DNA of 64,000 nucleotides, taken from Owenia fusiformis. Its lineage: Eukaryota > Annelida > Polychaeta > Sabellida > Oweniidae. Under the pieces are notes generated by a model. The model was not told where the DNA came from. It saw only the letters and a list, made by a program, of their open reading frames with translations, and did no database searches. Positions 51,001-61,892 of this stretch are shown here, piece after piece. The translations under genes were made by a program, and so were the position numbers. The stretch is taken from the NCBI GenBank assembly GCA_903813345.2, contig CAIIXF020000004.1, positions 15,509,196 to 15,573,195 on the forward strand, written 5' to 3'. The stretch's first letter is position 1. Each line of letters opens with the position of its first letter.

Positions 51001-54000
51001 TAAGATGAGGCAATGACATTTGGCAGTCTCACGCCCGGTGATCTGATGAAATGAACGGAGGAGTAGCTGATTTTCGGTAAATTCAACAAATGTTGAAGAT
51101 TTATTTTTTCAAGAAAAAGTTTACAATTGAATGGCTACATGAATAGGTGCAGTGCACAGGGAAATATGTTAGGTCTTCTTGGATTTTTTTTGAACTGATG
51201 GAGTTCTAAGATAAAAGGTCTATTAAAAAAGGCGCAGCGTCGCCAACGTGCAAATGCCAATGTTTTTGCTATAAATCAAGCAACAATGGTCTGCACGTCA
51301 TGTAATAAATATATAAGCGACATTTTGATTACAGAATTCATTGCCTGTTTTTAAAAATAATTTTCCAAATGATAGATAGAAAATAATCGAAAATAATTAA
51401 AATTGAATGGAGGGGGGGGGGAGTGAACGGAGGGGGGGGGGGGGGCAGTAAAATGTCTTTAAGGTGGAAGAAATTTCCACAAATTCGTGTACTTGAAAAA
51501 TGAACTCACTTACTCAGTAACTTGATGTTACAACTCTGAAAAGTGAAAAATGGGGACATATGGATTTATTGGAAGTTTTCATATGTCTTATAGACAAATT
51601 ACTCCCCCCTCCATTCAATTTTAATAATTTTCGACTAACAGTATCGATTGACCTGGAATTTGAAACCAATTATAGAGACTACTTTTCCATGTTTTTCCAA
51701 CACGGTTACAGTAAGAGAGTTGGCACAATGGGGGAACTTTAGGGTACAATTTCTTCATAATTAGCCTTCTTTAATTCTAGATACCATATACCATATATTT
51801 TCTATAATACCATATACCATATTTTTACACCTCTTATACCATATACGATAAATTTTGCCCCCTCTTATACAATATACAATAAATATTCAGCCTCTTATAC
51901 GATATACCCCCCCCATAGGTGGCCATTATAACATTTTCCCTGAATCTTATTAACGATTAGTATCCAAGCCTAGTGCAACATACCACAGTGTTCGGGAGAG
52001 ACTCGCCTAGCCTGCTATAACAATCTTACCATGGGTTGTCCACCGAATTTTTGAAATAAATAAACTTGAAGACACTAACCCCCTCTATCGTCAGATTTCT
52101 CAGAGAATTCTGGTAAAATCACCAAGGTCAAAATCACTCCGCCGCCAGCTTAAAATGAGATTTCCCACTGAACTCTGACATGTTTTCAGATAAATTAGGA
52201 CCTACCCTATAAATATTTATTCCCGATTCACTTCCCAAACGCTAGATGGCGCTCCAATGGGGTAGGGAAGGAGAAAATGACTTTTTATTCAGAAAACCAA
52301 ATCACTAACCGCTAATGTCCTTACTCAGGACTATATCCATTGACAATTGTGCTACTGGACATGAACCAAAATTCACAATTATGCCTTTCTTTAAATTTCA
52401 TGAAGACGATATCGAACAAAGAATCGCCATGGAAAATCATTTTATTAACATTTTTCAACCCAAACTAAACAAATAAATTGTTTATTGGTTACTATACATG
52501 TAACGGTTAAATTGTACGTGATGGATAAATACTACTGACAATAATTAATTGTATTAATATTACGTCATATACCTTTTTACCTGTATATTTTTAAACCAGA
52601 AATAAACAAATAAATTGTTTATTGGTTACTATATAAGCGGATTATATTTATATTATGTCATACTTACCTGTATACCTCTTGTTCTCATTTTTGAAAAATC
52701 TACTGAGGAATAAAGAAACATGTTTAGATTTTCAAACGTATTTTATTAGTTCTTCTTATTTTTATTATATATATATAACAGTTATATAGCTAGTTTATAT
52801 AGTTAGCTCAACACAGTGGGAGATATATAGGGGTTATGCACTGGGAGGTTTTGGATACAGGGAATATCCCGAGGGATATACAATATATCTTCCCGAGGGA
52901 CCGAGGGAAGATGTATTGTATATCCCAAGGGATATTCCATGTATCCAAACCGACCGTGCATAACTGGTGTATCTCATACTTGAGTGGGTTTAGGGTAGAT
53001 ATAACATTTTCCACCTTTTTCAAATGACAAGATGTTTACATTTAACATTTTCGTTATATTCTTTTTGTTCAATACAATGAAATGGTAACATTTAAACTTA
53101 AAAAAAAAAAAATTTTAAATTAAAAAATTAAAACTTTTGATATTTAAACTTTTTTAAACTTTTGAAAAATTCCCGGGAGCGGGATGGATATATTAAATCT
53201 GCCCGCATTTGGCCTGGAGCGGGACATATACAATATATCCTGCCCGCTCCTCAGATACGATATATATTCCCGGGTAATATCTACCCCAAACCCACTCAAG
53301 TATGAGATACACATGTATATATCACCCGCTCACCTCAGATATCAATTATATTCCCGCATGTTATTTACACTCCCCTCCATAAGTTTGGCAACCTTTTTTC
53401 CCCATTGAACTACGTGTTAAAGCCTCTTTACCTTTGAATTTTTATTTACTTAACCGGCGATGAAATAACTTATAATATTGATGGAAAAGTAACTTGACTT
53501 TATTTCCAATACCTCCAAATTTTCTCAATTTTTTTCCTCAATTACAATAGGTCGACAATTGATGATAAATTTGATGAATTTTTGAAAATCGTCATTCCCA
53601 TGTAATCCAATGGGAAATGGAGGGTTCGGGGCAAATCAGAAATCAGGATATCTTTTCAGTAAAAGATTCAGCAAAAAATATTTTTATATAGAAAATTGAA
53701 TTGTCTAACTTTTTTTAACACTAAGTGTTTAGTTTATTTGATGAATATTAAAGTTACAGCGCTTCAAACTCATGTTTGAAAATAATTTTTCGCCTCCTGT
53801 GTTATTTCAATGGGAGAGTTTTTATTGAAAAACAATTTTGACTTTAAAGCCCTATAACTTTGTTGAACCTGAAGAAACATATCAATTTTTTGTTAAATAA
53901 AGTTAGCAAATTCAATTGCCTGCCTAACTCGTATTTTTGCAAAGACTCGGATAGATGGATATTCTGTCATATGACTTGCGGCAAACCTACCATTTCCCAT

Positions 54001-54611
54001 TGGTTAACATGGGAATGTCGATTTTCAAAAAATCATCAAATTCATCATCAATTTACGACCTATTGTAATTGAGGAAAAAATTGAGAAAATTTGGAGGTAT
54101 TGGAATTAAAGTCAAATTACGTTTCCATCAATAGTATACGTATTTTCATCGCAGGTTAAGTAAATAAAAATTCAAAGGTAAAGAGGCTTTAACACGTAGT
54201 TCAATGGGGGAAAAAGGTTGCCAAACTTATGGAGGGGAGTGTACCTATAACACTACTAAGTATGGGATGAAATATAGATTTGCATTGCATACATATGATT
54301 TGGATGGAATATATTCATTCTTTATCGACGATGTCTCGTGTTTTTCAGAAGATACTCAAAATTCTACAGAAAGACAGAAAAGAGCATTAAGCGTCCTAGG
54401 AAGCTCCCCAGCACTATACCACAGACCTATTTGTTGTCAGTTCTGCCTTTGGTGCTGTCGTTGGTGCTGTCCGCCTTGGGGGTGCTGCCCGCGTTGGGGG
54501 TGCTGCCAACCGTGGTTTTTGTCGTGCCCTCGTTTGTCATCGTCATTTTCTTCGCGATCGATCGCCGACTCTCTTCGACTCGATCGATTGGGCCCTTTAA
54601 CACAGAAATAA
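42058..54611 (+). CDS. BRICHOS-domain type II membrane protein, two alternative last exons
   Basis: Common exons 42058-42096, 45110-45250, 45739-45846, 46687-46800 and 47851-48016 (189 codons plus one base). A short cytosolic N-terminus (MDSEKKATPIVFQ) precedes a transmembrane segment at about residues 26-50 (YVIAAVTVVLILVITLGAV). A BRICHOS domain follows at about 70-185, with its two cysteines at 111 (ESYVCY) and 172 (ETCEGFPIHWLVP). BRICHOS acts as an intramolecular chaperone for an aggregation-prone C-terminal segment. The phase-1 donor at 48016 fits two last exons. Exon 6a (48674-48765) ends in TGA and gives 219 aa. Exon 6b (54349-54611) gives 276 aa, with RQKR at residues 198-201 and then a Cys/Trp-rich tail. 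Chondromodulin and polychaete arenicin precursors share the TM-BRICHOS-cleavage-peptide plan. Exons 1-5 are firm; which last exon is used is inference. Exon 1 is 3 kb upstream and rests on phase and a good Kozak context. Confidence 0.75.
42400..42507. repeat. 108-bp hairpin, GGTTATTTCATGCTTGATTT ends
   Basis: The left end is mirrored by AAATCAAGCATGAAATAACC. A small MITE or hairpin in intron 1 of the BRICHOS gene. Confidence 0.75.
42570..44010. mobile_element. Element bounded by AAAAGGAGTTGGGTAAAC inverted ends
   Basis: The left end near 42575 and GTTTACCCAACTCCTTTT near 43984 are perfect complements over 18 bp. Inside is a small hairpin (43006-43114, TAGAGCATAACAAGTCTCCA and its mirror). 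An ORF at 43168-43521 begins with CYSCCIC but matches nothing I recognise. From 43990 to 44300 follows low-complexity A/T-rich GAAAAAATG sequence. Confidence 0.5.
44895..45085 (+). pseudogene. Two decayed tandem copies of the BRICHOS transmembrane exon
   Basis: The 123-bp unit containing an acceptor and the start of exon 2 is repeated upstream of it. The nearer copy (44987-45085) keeps the AG acceptor and reads KSNKKYVVAALALFIPLVTL before an in-frame TAA at 45083-45085; it has no donor. The farther copy (about 44899-44945) is only a remnant starting at the TACTTCGCCGCTACAATG equivalent of KYVVAA. All copies share the linker CAGTTATTATAATGTATCGC. Confidence 0.75.
46403..46575. repeat. Partial transposon end, CAGGGTGTCCGGAAAGTAAAG
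   Basis: A CAGGGTGTCCGGAAAGT terminus of the kind found on mariner-like elements, followed by about 150 bp including TATGGTAACC. No partner end was found before exon 4 of the BRICHOS gene. Introns 4 and 5 hold nothing else recognisable. Confidence 0.45.
49827..50153. mobile_element. 327-bp MITE with ACACTCTTAAAAAT ends
   Basis: ACACTCTTAAAAATGAATTAC at the left is mirrored by AATAATTTTTAAGAGTGT at the right, with internal AAGTAATT/AATTACTT repeats. Nested in the 48785-51925 element. Confidence 0.75.
50165..50840. mobile_element. About 675-bp palindromic element
   Basis: Arms of about 160 bp: TGGATTTTGGCTATTTTCTG, AACAGGTGCATATGTTAGGC and TTATAAAATAATTTGGACTT are mirrored at 50715-50830. The 350-bp centre includes another mirrored pair around CATGTTTTTTC/TTGTTGCATCGATCACTATG. 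Non-coding. Confidence 0.75.
52460..52640. repeat. 135-bp tandem duplication
   Basis: ACAAATAAATTGTTTATTGG with TTACTATA occurs at about 52470 and 52605, and the sequence between (ATTACGTCATA...TTACCTGTATA) repeats after the second copy at about 52655. Confidence 0.7.
52800..53340. repeat. Palindromic GGGATATACAATATATC repeats
   Basis: A dyad built on GGGTTATGCACTGGGAGGTT, GGAATATCCCGAGGGATATA and their mirrors, followed by a related dyad with CCCGGGAGCGGGATGGATAT. Fragments recur at 4725-4810 and 48580-48650. Several hairpins, no gene. Confidence 0.55.
53366..54243. mobile_element. 878-bp element with TACACTCCCCTCCATAAG terminal repeats
   Basis: Terminal inverted repeats are strong for about 150 bp (ACACTCCCCTCCATAAGTTT, GGCAACC, AACTACGTGTTAAAGCCTC and their mirrors) and weaker further in, flanked by TA. 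The interior (53600-54000) is itself roughly palindromic around CCCATTGGATTACATGGGAA-type sequence. No transposase. It ends 105 bp before the alternative BRICHOS exon 6b. Confidence 0.85.
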
Positions 54612-54715
54612 TAGAAAAACAATATACTTAGTTTAAAGTGCAAATATGGCAACAGTTTCTTCTTGAATTGTAAAAAGAGACGCAATTATATATATTCATG
54701 ATTTCCTTAAAGCTT

Positions 54716-55280
54716 AAGCTAAGTTCACACCAACGGCGCTTTGATAGCGCTTTAAAGCGACGTGCAAAGCCCCTTTGTACGCCGTTTTAAAGCGCCATCA
54801 AGCACCGTTGGTGTGAACTTAGCTTCAGCGACATTATTGTTCTCCTATTGTCCTAACGATCTTGCTGATATTGAAGATCGTAGAAAACGAAAACGTATGT
54901 GTTTGTCTTGATCGTGGAGTTGTACTGCGTTAAATTTCAAGTGGAAAATTATTAAACAAAAACATGTTTCCTCAGAATTATGAATTGAATAATCATAATA
55001 AAAATCGTGTATAAAGCTAAGTTCACACCAACGGTGCTTTGATGGCACTTTAACGCGGCGTGCAAAGCTTTGCATGCCGGTTTAAAACGCTATCAAAGCG
55101 CCGTTGGTGTGAACTTAGCATAATTCAACACGATCGTTTAAAAATCTTAGCCGCGGGATACTTTTAAGCTAAGATCACACCAACGGCACTTTAATGGTGC
55201 TGTAAAGTGGCATGCAAAGCCGCTTTAATTGCACGCCGCATTAAAGCGCCATCGATGCGCCGTTGGTGTGAACTTAGCTT
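54716..55280. repeat. Three copies of a 110-bp hairpin, AAGCTAAGTTCACACCAACG
   Basis: Copies at 54716-54825, 55014-55119 and 55166-55280. Each begins AAGCTAAGTTCACACCAACG, ends with the complement, and has a second inner dyad of GCGCTTTAAAGCG type. Copies differ by scattered substitutions, mostly inside the hairpin. Non-coding MITE-like hairpins. Confidence 0.9.
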
Positions 55281-55874
55281 TAATTAAGAAGGCAGTTAGT
55301 TTTTTAATACGCATTTAAATACATCACTGGTGCTCCACTCGATTACGCTTGTTATCGAAACGAACCGTTTAGGTAACATAACCTCGAATGTACAATTTTC
55401 TCCTTATTCCACACGTTGTAGGCAGAATTCCCACGACATTTTCATTAAAAACGTGTGTCAGTAACGTGTGTCAGTAAACGTGTGTCAGTATCAATTGTTT
55501 AAGAAAACGGACGAGATTTGCACTGTCAACCCATTCCATTTACGTAGGCTAACAATAGTGAGGTATTAAATCGACGATTCTGTTATCTACTGAACTATTT
55601 GTTCGCAAACATGTACACTATATTTATTCTTTAACATATGATACTGATACAAGTTTGTGATTAAAATGCCGTGGGAGTTCTGCCTAAAGAGCGTAATTCG
55701 AGTGGAGCACCGGTAAAATACTAAATATGTTATTTAGGATTGTAGGGATTTACATATTCGAGTTTTTACCATGATCACTATTGTTATTAGGCGTATAATC
55801 ACAGAGTGAAAAAATTATATTCAGTTTTGCTATATACCCCGTACATCTCGTATACATTGTATAGATCGCATATA
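55281..55874. other. Spacer with a short triplicated phrase, no gene
   Basis: AACGTGTGTCAGTA occurs three times in a row at 55451-55492. GGTGCTCCACTCGATTACGC near 55330 and GCGTAATTCGAGTGGAGCAC near 55690 are complements, as are GGCAGAATTCCCACG and CGTGGGAGTTCTGCC, so this stretch is another inverted repeat of about 380 bp. Confidence 0.6.
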
Positions 55875-56649
55875 TACGAGGGTTGATCTAAAAGTTCCGA
55901 ACCGTTTGCTCTAAAAATCTTAATACTTTATGAAAATTGTTCATATTTGGCCACAACCACCCCATATATAGTAGTTTCATTTTGTGTAAAAATAAGCAAT
56001 AAATTTGACCAGCAGCATAGGTATCTGGTAACCATAGTAACATGACAACAGGGTATATGGAGCAAGAGTACGACATATTGTAGAGGTGGAAAAAAGTTGA
56101 TTCTAAAAAAGTGTTACAGGGTACCGAATTTCAAATGTGTCATTAACCAACTATTTTTTCAATTTGTCCATGTTTCATTGTTGATTCTTGATTTAATTTC
56201 ACAAAATAGTCTCTTATCCCCTTATATACACTTAGTATATCTGCTGGACCTTTGATCAAACACATCTTTAAATTCACCATCACCTGTCTCAGAAAGCCAC
56301 TCAAGAACAGCAAGAAAAACATCATTTGACATTCAAAAGCATGTCTTGTCTTGTAATTCTTTCTTCAGGTCACTGTAAAGATAAACATCAGAGGGAGTCA
56401 GATATAGTGAGAAGGATGCAAGGGTAAGCCAAGGCATGTGCATCTTTTCATTGACGTTTGAGTAAGTATTGAGGTATGGAATTGCGCATTGTCGAAATCG
56501 AACTGGATTTTATGCTTTAATTTGACTGCTTTTGGCGCAAGGCATTCTTCTGGTCAATGACATCACAGTTGCCAACTATAACTTGTTTGATATCTGATCA
56601 CACATATAGCATTGGTCTAATGAAAGAATAATTGATTAATAGGCATGAC

Positions 56650-57390
56650 TAACAAAGGAGCACGTAGGTTATCGCAAACAATTTCAAACGAATCTAACTT
56701 GAATTATGAATATTTTCTGATCATGAACATGGGTGTATCTTTAAGATCCATTCATTATCTTCAAGAAAAGTATATATAATGATAATTTAGTTAATCAGAC
56801 CAAAGTGATATTGAAGGGGCAATGGACCAATCAATATACTTTTTCAAAAATGTTGACCTTATTTTCACCAAAAATGCAACCTTTTATCATATTGTTAAAT
56901 GCATAATTAGAATGTGCTTTGAGACATGTTCGATTTCCTAAAAGGAAAAGTTGATTGCTCCAGGGACTTTAAAGATTACTGAATTTGGATGACCAAAATG
57001 AACTGAAACCAATGGATAGCATGAGATTTTTCAATGGAGAAATAACATGGGAACACTTATCTTAAAGCAATTATTATAAGTTTTTCTTTCAAGAGCTATT
57101 TAATACATCAAAATAAAGAATAATCATGCATTAAACATTGTAAAAAATGATTGCATTTTTGGTAAAAATGGGGTCAATTAACATCTTTCAAAAAGTGTGT
57201 TGATGGGTTGATTGCTAGTTAAATATCTCTGAGTTTGTTTGACTTTATTCTTACTGTATATAATTTTCTTTGAGATGATGAATGAATTGATGTAAAAGAT
57301 AAACCTGTCTTCGTTGTCAGAAAATAGTCATAATCCATGATATAACCTTCTGGAATTGTTTGCGATAACGTACGTGCTCCTTTGAAATAC
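56650..57390. mobile_element. Nested palindromic element, AAAGGAGCACGTAGGTTATC ends
   Basis: AAAGGAGCACGTAGGTTATCGCAAACAATT is mirrored by AATTGTTTGCGATAACGTACGTGCTCCTTT (each quoted in part here as a positional marker at 56655 and 57350). Inner segments around 56800-56890 and 57130-57215 are also mirrored. It interrupts the mariner relic. Confidence 0.65.
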
Positions 57391-57540
57391 ATTTGGTACC
57401 CTGTATAAACTCTTCAAGTGTCAACTTCTTTCCAACTCTACAATGTGTCGTTCTCTTGCTCCACATACCCTGTTGTCATGTTGATATGGTAACCAGATAC
57501 CTATGTTAATTGTCCCATTAATTGTTAATTGTCACATTAA

Positions 57541-57908
57541 AGGTGCAATAATTAGTGCAGAGGGGTCATTCAACGATCATGGACCAGTGTCAAAATATAT
57601 TTAAGTTATTAAGGATATTTCATCAAGACTAACATCTATTTTTATTATCTACAAAGAAACCCCCTAGATAAACATTATTTTAGCTGATATTCCTCTTGAA
57701 ACATGGTGGATCTTAAAAATATAAAAGTGGGAGTCCCCTTTTTGAAGCTTTGAACTGAATTTACACTTCTTAATGCTGAAATTGATAATTTATCCACACA
57801 TTTTAAGAAAATAGGTATGCCGAAGAAGATGTTCAACCAAATGTTGCCTTGATAGCTCAGAAAAAATGAAAAAACTTTCCTAATTTCTCTACAGTCCTTA
57901 TTGCCCCT
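57541..57908. mobile_element. TTAA-flanked MITE, copy 2 (inverted)
   Basis: Starts AGGTGCAATAATTAGTGCAG and ends TTATTGCCCCT, flanked by TTAA on both sides. It is the reverse orientation of the copy at 22723, with about 85-90% similarity by eye. Confidence 0.8.
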
Positions 57909-58229
57909 TTAATGGGACTTCTATATGGGGTGGTTGAGGCCAAGTATGAACAATATACATAAAATATTAAGATTTTTAGAGAAAACTGTTCGGAACCTTT
58001 GGATCAACCCTCGTAGTTTTGGAAGTTATATTTAAAATAAACATATGAACTTCAATTAGTAAACATATTTTTAAAAAAATTCTGTGAAATAGTGCCCGCG
58101 TATATTACGGTGATTGAGGTATTATGTATTCATCCAAGATATATCTATTTTCATTTACAAAATTTAAATGGAATTTAGATTACTGAATTTTGTCATTTCT
58201 TTTTTAGTTATCATGATATAAAAAGGGCA

Positions 58230-59070
58230 TTCCCTGGTCGTGATTGTATATTGGGTTTATCAGTCGGGATCAATATCATATCTTCCATCGGTACCTTCGA
58301 TCATTCCCTCGAGATACCATATCATCCCTCTGAATAAACCTAATATACAATCCTTCCCTAGGTATAACCTCTATCTATACACTTTTGAATTTATCTGTAA
58401 TTTCTAGATTAAAAAAGCATATTTTTTTCAAAATATAATAAAGTTAAAAGTGGCAGTAAAGGAAAGAAATGGTAAAATATTATTAGCAATAATTTTAAAC
58501 CAATTTTCCAACCAACCCCAAAAGAAATACCACCAACAGTTGAAAGGATTAAAGCTGAAACGAAATGATGTTTGAGACGAAATTATCGTTAACCATGACA
58601 ATTCAAAATGTTGTAATTGCTTTCAACTCACTTTCTATTGTCGTAGTCTATAATGTCGTAATTAGAAAGCCTTTGTCAATTGCTTGAAAAAGATTAACAT
58701 AATAAATAGAAATATTGCAAAACTAAATCATTTTGTTATTATGTTATGTTGCGTGTATGTTGTTTCATATAGTTCTTCATTTTCCCCGTTTTTAAGCAAT
58801 ATGTTTCAGTGGAGAAGCCAGGAAGAAAAAATCAACGAGGCGAAAATTATGTCCAAACATGTCCAAAAAGCGATGAGGCAAGGGGCTCGTGTGTCTCACC
58901 CTGTATCCACTAACGACATGACATTGTCCATTATTTAGATACAAAATGGCGGCTATGTAACTCAGACGAATATAGAATAAAATACGAATGTAGAATATGA
59001 TAGCAATACAAGAACATGATGATAACTCTTTACGCGATGAGATTATGCACAACTGAATCAAAAAGTGATG
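58230..59070. other. Intergenic, palindromic fragments, no gene
   Basis: 58235-58380 has the GGGTTTATCAGTCGGGATCA / CCCTCTGAATAAACC type of dyad related to the 52.8-53.3 kb repeats. The rest is AT-rich. The ORF at 58684-58938 has no recognisable domain. Confidence 0.4.
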
Positions 59071-60004
59071 ACTCTTATAGCGCAGTCAGATGTCCCTTTG
59101 GTAGTTCGACTTTTTCAGGAAAGCAACAAACTTGGCACAGTTGTAGAAACATATGATCTGAATGAAAAATGATTTCGGGGCAATTGATTCGGGGTGGTCT
59201 TCATGGATTTTAAGCCTCTGACCCCCACCCCTATCAGGCGGGGAGGGGGTACATTATAATAAAATAAATAAAAATAGTTGTAAAGTATATTTCTTTAAAT
59301 GCCTTCATTTGGTCATTGCTTTGAGCCTTGAAATTGAGAAAAACCTATTTTAGAAGTGGTGTTTAGGAAGGAAAATACATTTTAACCCAATTATCTAGCG
59401 TGAATTCATCTTTCAAAGGGTCAAATATAGGACATCAAGTACTGTATTTCAAGAATGTGATGTCTGATCATCCTGAAAAAATTCATACTAATAGAGATAT
59501 TGGTGTTAATCACTCATATGATATATGGCTTGTGTAGCTCATGTATTTTTTGAGAAATAAATTATCGAAATTTGGATATTTAAGCCCTTGCGGCCTAGGG
59601 GTGACCTTATTTTACCTTAATAATTTTTAAGATACGCGATGTTTGGGCCTCATATGAATTCTAAATGTTGCATTAAGTATTGTTTTGTCATATTATTCCT
59701 AATTAGATGTAAAAAAATTATTGAAAATAAAAAAAAAATCAAATTTTCATTTTCGGTTCTAAAGGGCCAGGGGTAACCATATTTTACCCTAATAATTTCC
59801 CAGATATGTAATATATGCATCTCAAATTAGCTCAAGATGTTGCATATAGTTCTGTTTTATCATACTTCTTCCAATAAGATGTAGAAAATGATTGGATATA
59901 TCTAAAAAATATATTTAGTCCTGTTTTATCATATCATTCCGAAGGAGTGAAAAAATGATCGGAAATTATAAGAAAATTACATTTTCATATTACACCCCCA
60001 ATCC

Positions 60005-60215
60005 GCAACATCTTCTTGCAGCGCTGTAAACAGTACTGAACAGTGCAGTCAGAGTACTGCACTATATAGCAATGTACAATACTATTCTAACACCATCTGG
60101 TTTGGACAGCGTAGTACAGTACTGTTTTTACAGCTCAGTACTGTTTTAGAAAACAGCTGTGTACAGTACTGTTTTTACAGCACTGTTTATGAAACCATGC
60201 TGTTTGATGCAGTTT
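60005..60215. repeat. ACAGTACTGTTTTTACAGC low-order palindromic array
   Basis: The self-complementary CAGTACTG recurs about six times with GCTGTAAACAGTACTG and ACAGTACTGTTTTTACAGC variants. It is present only in the left arm of the 59072 palindrome, so it arose after the arms formed or was lost from the other arm. Confidence 0.7.
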
Positions 60216-61539
60216 GAGATTGGTAGTGTAGTTTATGATAGGTCAGGAATGACCTAATTTTACCTTGAACATTTAAACAAAGATATATCATATTGTCTAC
60301 TCAAATGAGCTCAAAATAGTGAATATAGTCTAGTTTTGTCATATTATTCCTACTGAGATATACAATAATGATTAACAGTTATAAAAAATGAACCTCAACA
60401 GCCATTTATTCCTTTCTAGTACCAGTGGCAATACTATCTAGTTTTATAGAACATTTTCTAAGATGTGAAAATGTTTGATAAGTCCAGTTTATACTAGCAC
60501 GAGTAGTAGCATTGTTAAGATTCTGTGTATTATCATTTGAGTATATAATCCAAATCTATAAAACCTAATCAAAGGAGTCACAATTAATGGATTCTGACAG
60601 TCTCTCCTACAGCTACATAGCTCAGAGCAAATCAGATCTGCTTTCAAACATTTGCACCTGTTCTCTTGACACAGGTATCTACCCCATGACCTACATTTTA
60701 TGTTGTGGCCTCAGTATCAGCAGTGGGAGTAGGCCAGCCACATTCATGTGGTGATAGAAACTAAGAATGCATCAGAATGAATAAGGACTCTAGTCTTCTA
60801 ATTTTAGGGTATCAAAAAAGATTTAAAGCTTAAAAACACTTGCGTAACCTCTGGGTACACCTTCTATTCCTGCAAATCAGTTGACTAAGAGTAGTAGCAG
60901 AATGCATCTAGAGATTGTATGAAAAATGGTAAGGGCTAAACTTCGTTCATGGCCAAGTGGCCTTGAAATATCTAAGACAGGTCGTACATTCTGGAGGAAT
61001 TTCCCCTCACCATAGGCCATATGCAATCCAAATTGACATTTTCAGCACAAGTTACTGCCAGTTTAAACCACATCAAAATCAACTGTATTGACTATGATTC
61101 TTATTAGGTCATGACAGAAGCAGTCTTTGGCATGCTTCTTCATACGAGCGAATGTTGATGGCAGATACTTCACCATCGGGCTAAGATATTGCAATACCTC
61201 ATTGTGAGGTCACAATCTTCTTGCCATCTTCCTCCAGGGTTTCAGTTTTGATGCCTGGAAGGAAAACAGCTCCCTCCTGTTCCAACTATCTTAGGAAATC
61301 TTGCCAATTCCACAGAAGAAAATTAGTAGGATATACTTTCCTCACTGTTCCAGTTTTGTGCTGTTTGTATCTATGCTCATTAACATCAAAGTTGAATGAC
61401 TAAGCTACATAGTAGATGCCAAAATAATAGACAGGGCATGTATAGTTAAACATGCTAACAGTGATATATAAATAAAATTGGGTGATTATGCAAATATGAT
61501 ATTACCCACGTTGGAATGTTTACCAGGACACTAGCTTAA

Positions 61540-61892
61540 AGGGGCAACAAGGTCTGTAGAAGATTCAGTTTTTTTACTTTTTCTGAGCTTTCAGGGTAAT
61601 ATTTGGCTAGACATCTTCTTTGACATACCTATTTTCTTAAAATGTATGGATAAACTATCAAGCATTAAGAAGTGTAAATTCAGTTCAAAGCTTCTATAAA
61701 GGGAGGCCCACTTATAGATTTTTAAGATCCAAAACATTTCAAGAGGAATCAGCTATAATAATGTTTATCCAGGGGGTTTCTTTGGGAAAAAATAAACATA
61801 TATGTTAGTCTTGATGAAATATCCAAACTTGAATATATTTTGACACTGGTCCATGATCGTTGAGTGGCCCCTTTGCACTAATTGTTGCACCT
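61540..61892. mobile_element. TTAA-flanked MITE, copy 3
   Basis: Starts AGGGGCAACAAGG, ends ATTGTTGCACCT, flanked by TTAA (61536-61539 and 61893-61896). Inserted near the centre of the 4.9-kb palindrome and missing a few internal segments relative to copy 1. Confidence 0.8.

Larger units (their letters stand above)
48785..51925. mobile_element. About 3.1-kb element with ATACCATATACAATATTTTT end repeats
   Basis: Both ends carry a G/C-run followed by short repeats of CTCTTATACCATATACAATA with TTTTTCACC, in opposite orientation (48790-48960 and 51780-51920). Inside are two smaller inverted-repeat elements and a further inverted pair (AATTAAAATTGAATGGAGGG near 51393, mirrored near 51604). No coding region is visible. 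It lies in the long last intron of the BRICHOS gene. Confidence 0.55.
55875..58015. mobile_element. Mariner-like element relic with nested insertions
   Basis: The ends TACGAGGGTTGATCTAAAAG and GATCAACCCTCGTA fit mariner-type termini. Both arms contain the same terminal segment (CCATATATAG, ATGACAACAGGGTATATGGA) inverted. On the minus strand between about 56500 and 56110 a broken transposase C-terminus is readable: FDNAQFHTS, then LTPSDVYLYSDLKKEL, then GEFKDVFDQRSSRYTKCI. This is the DN-A-H and PSD pattern of mariner transposases, split by a frameshift and stop codons. It is inactive. Nested inside are an inverted-repeat piece (56650-57390) and a TTAA-flanked MITE. Confidence 0.75.

Noticed and set aside
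52237-52252. CTCF-like site (CGCTAGATGGCGC).
   Set aside because: Two mismatches to the consensus, no promoter or gene boundary context.
54338-54631. Alternative frame of exon 6b with a 45-residue hydrophobic run.
   Set aside because: It needs a phase-2 junction, which neither exon 5 nor exon 6a supplies. It is an out-of-frame reading of the GGTGCTG repeats. It would become preferable if a phase-2 exon were found.
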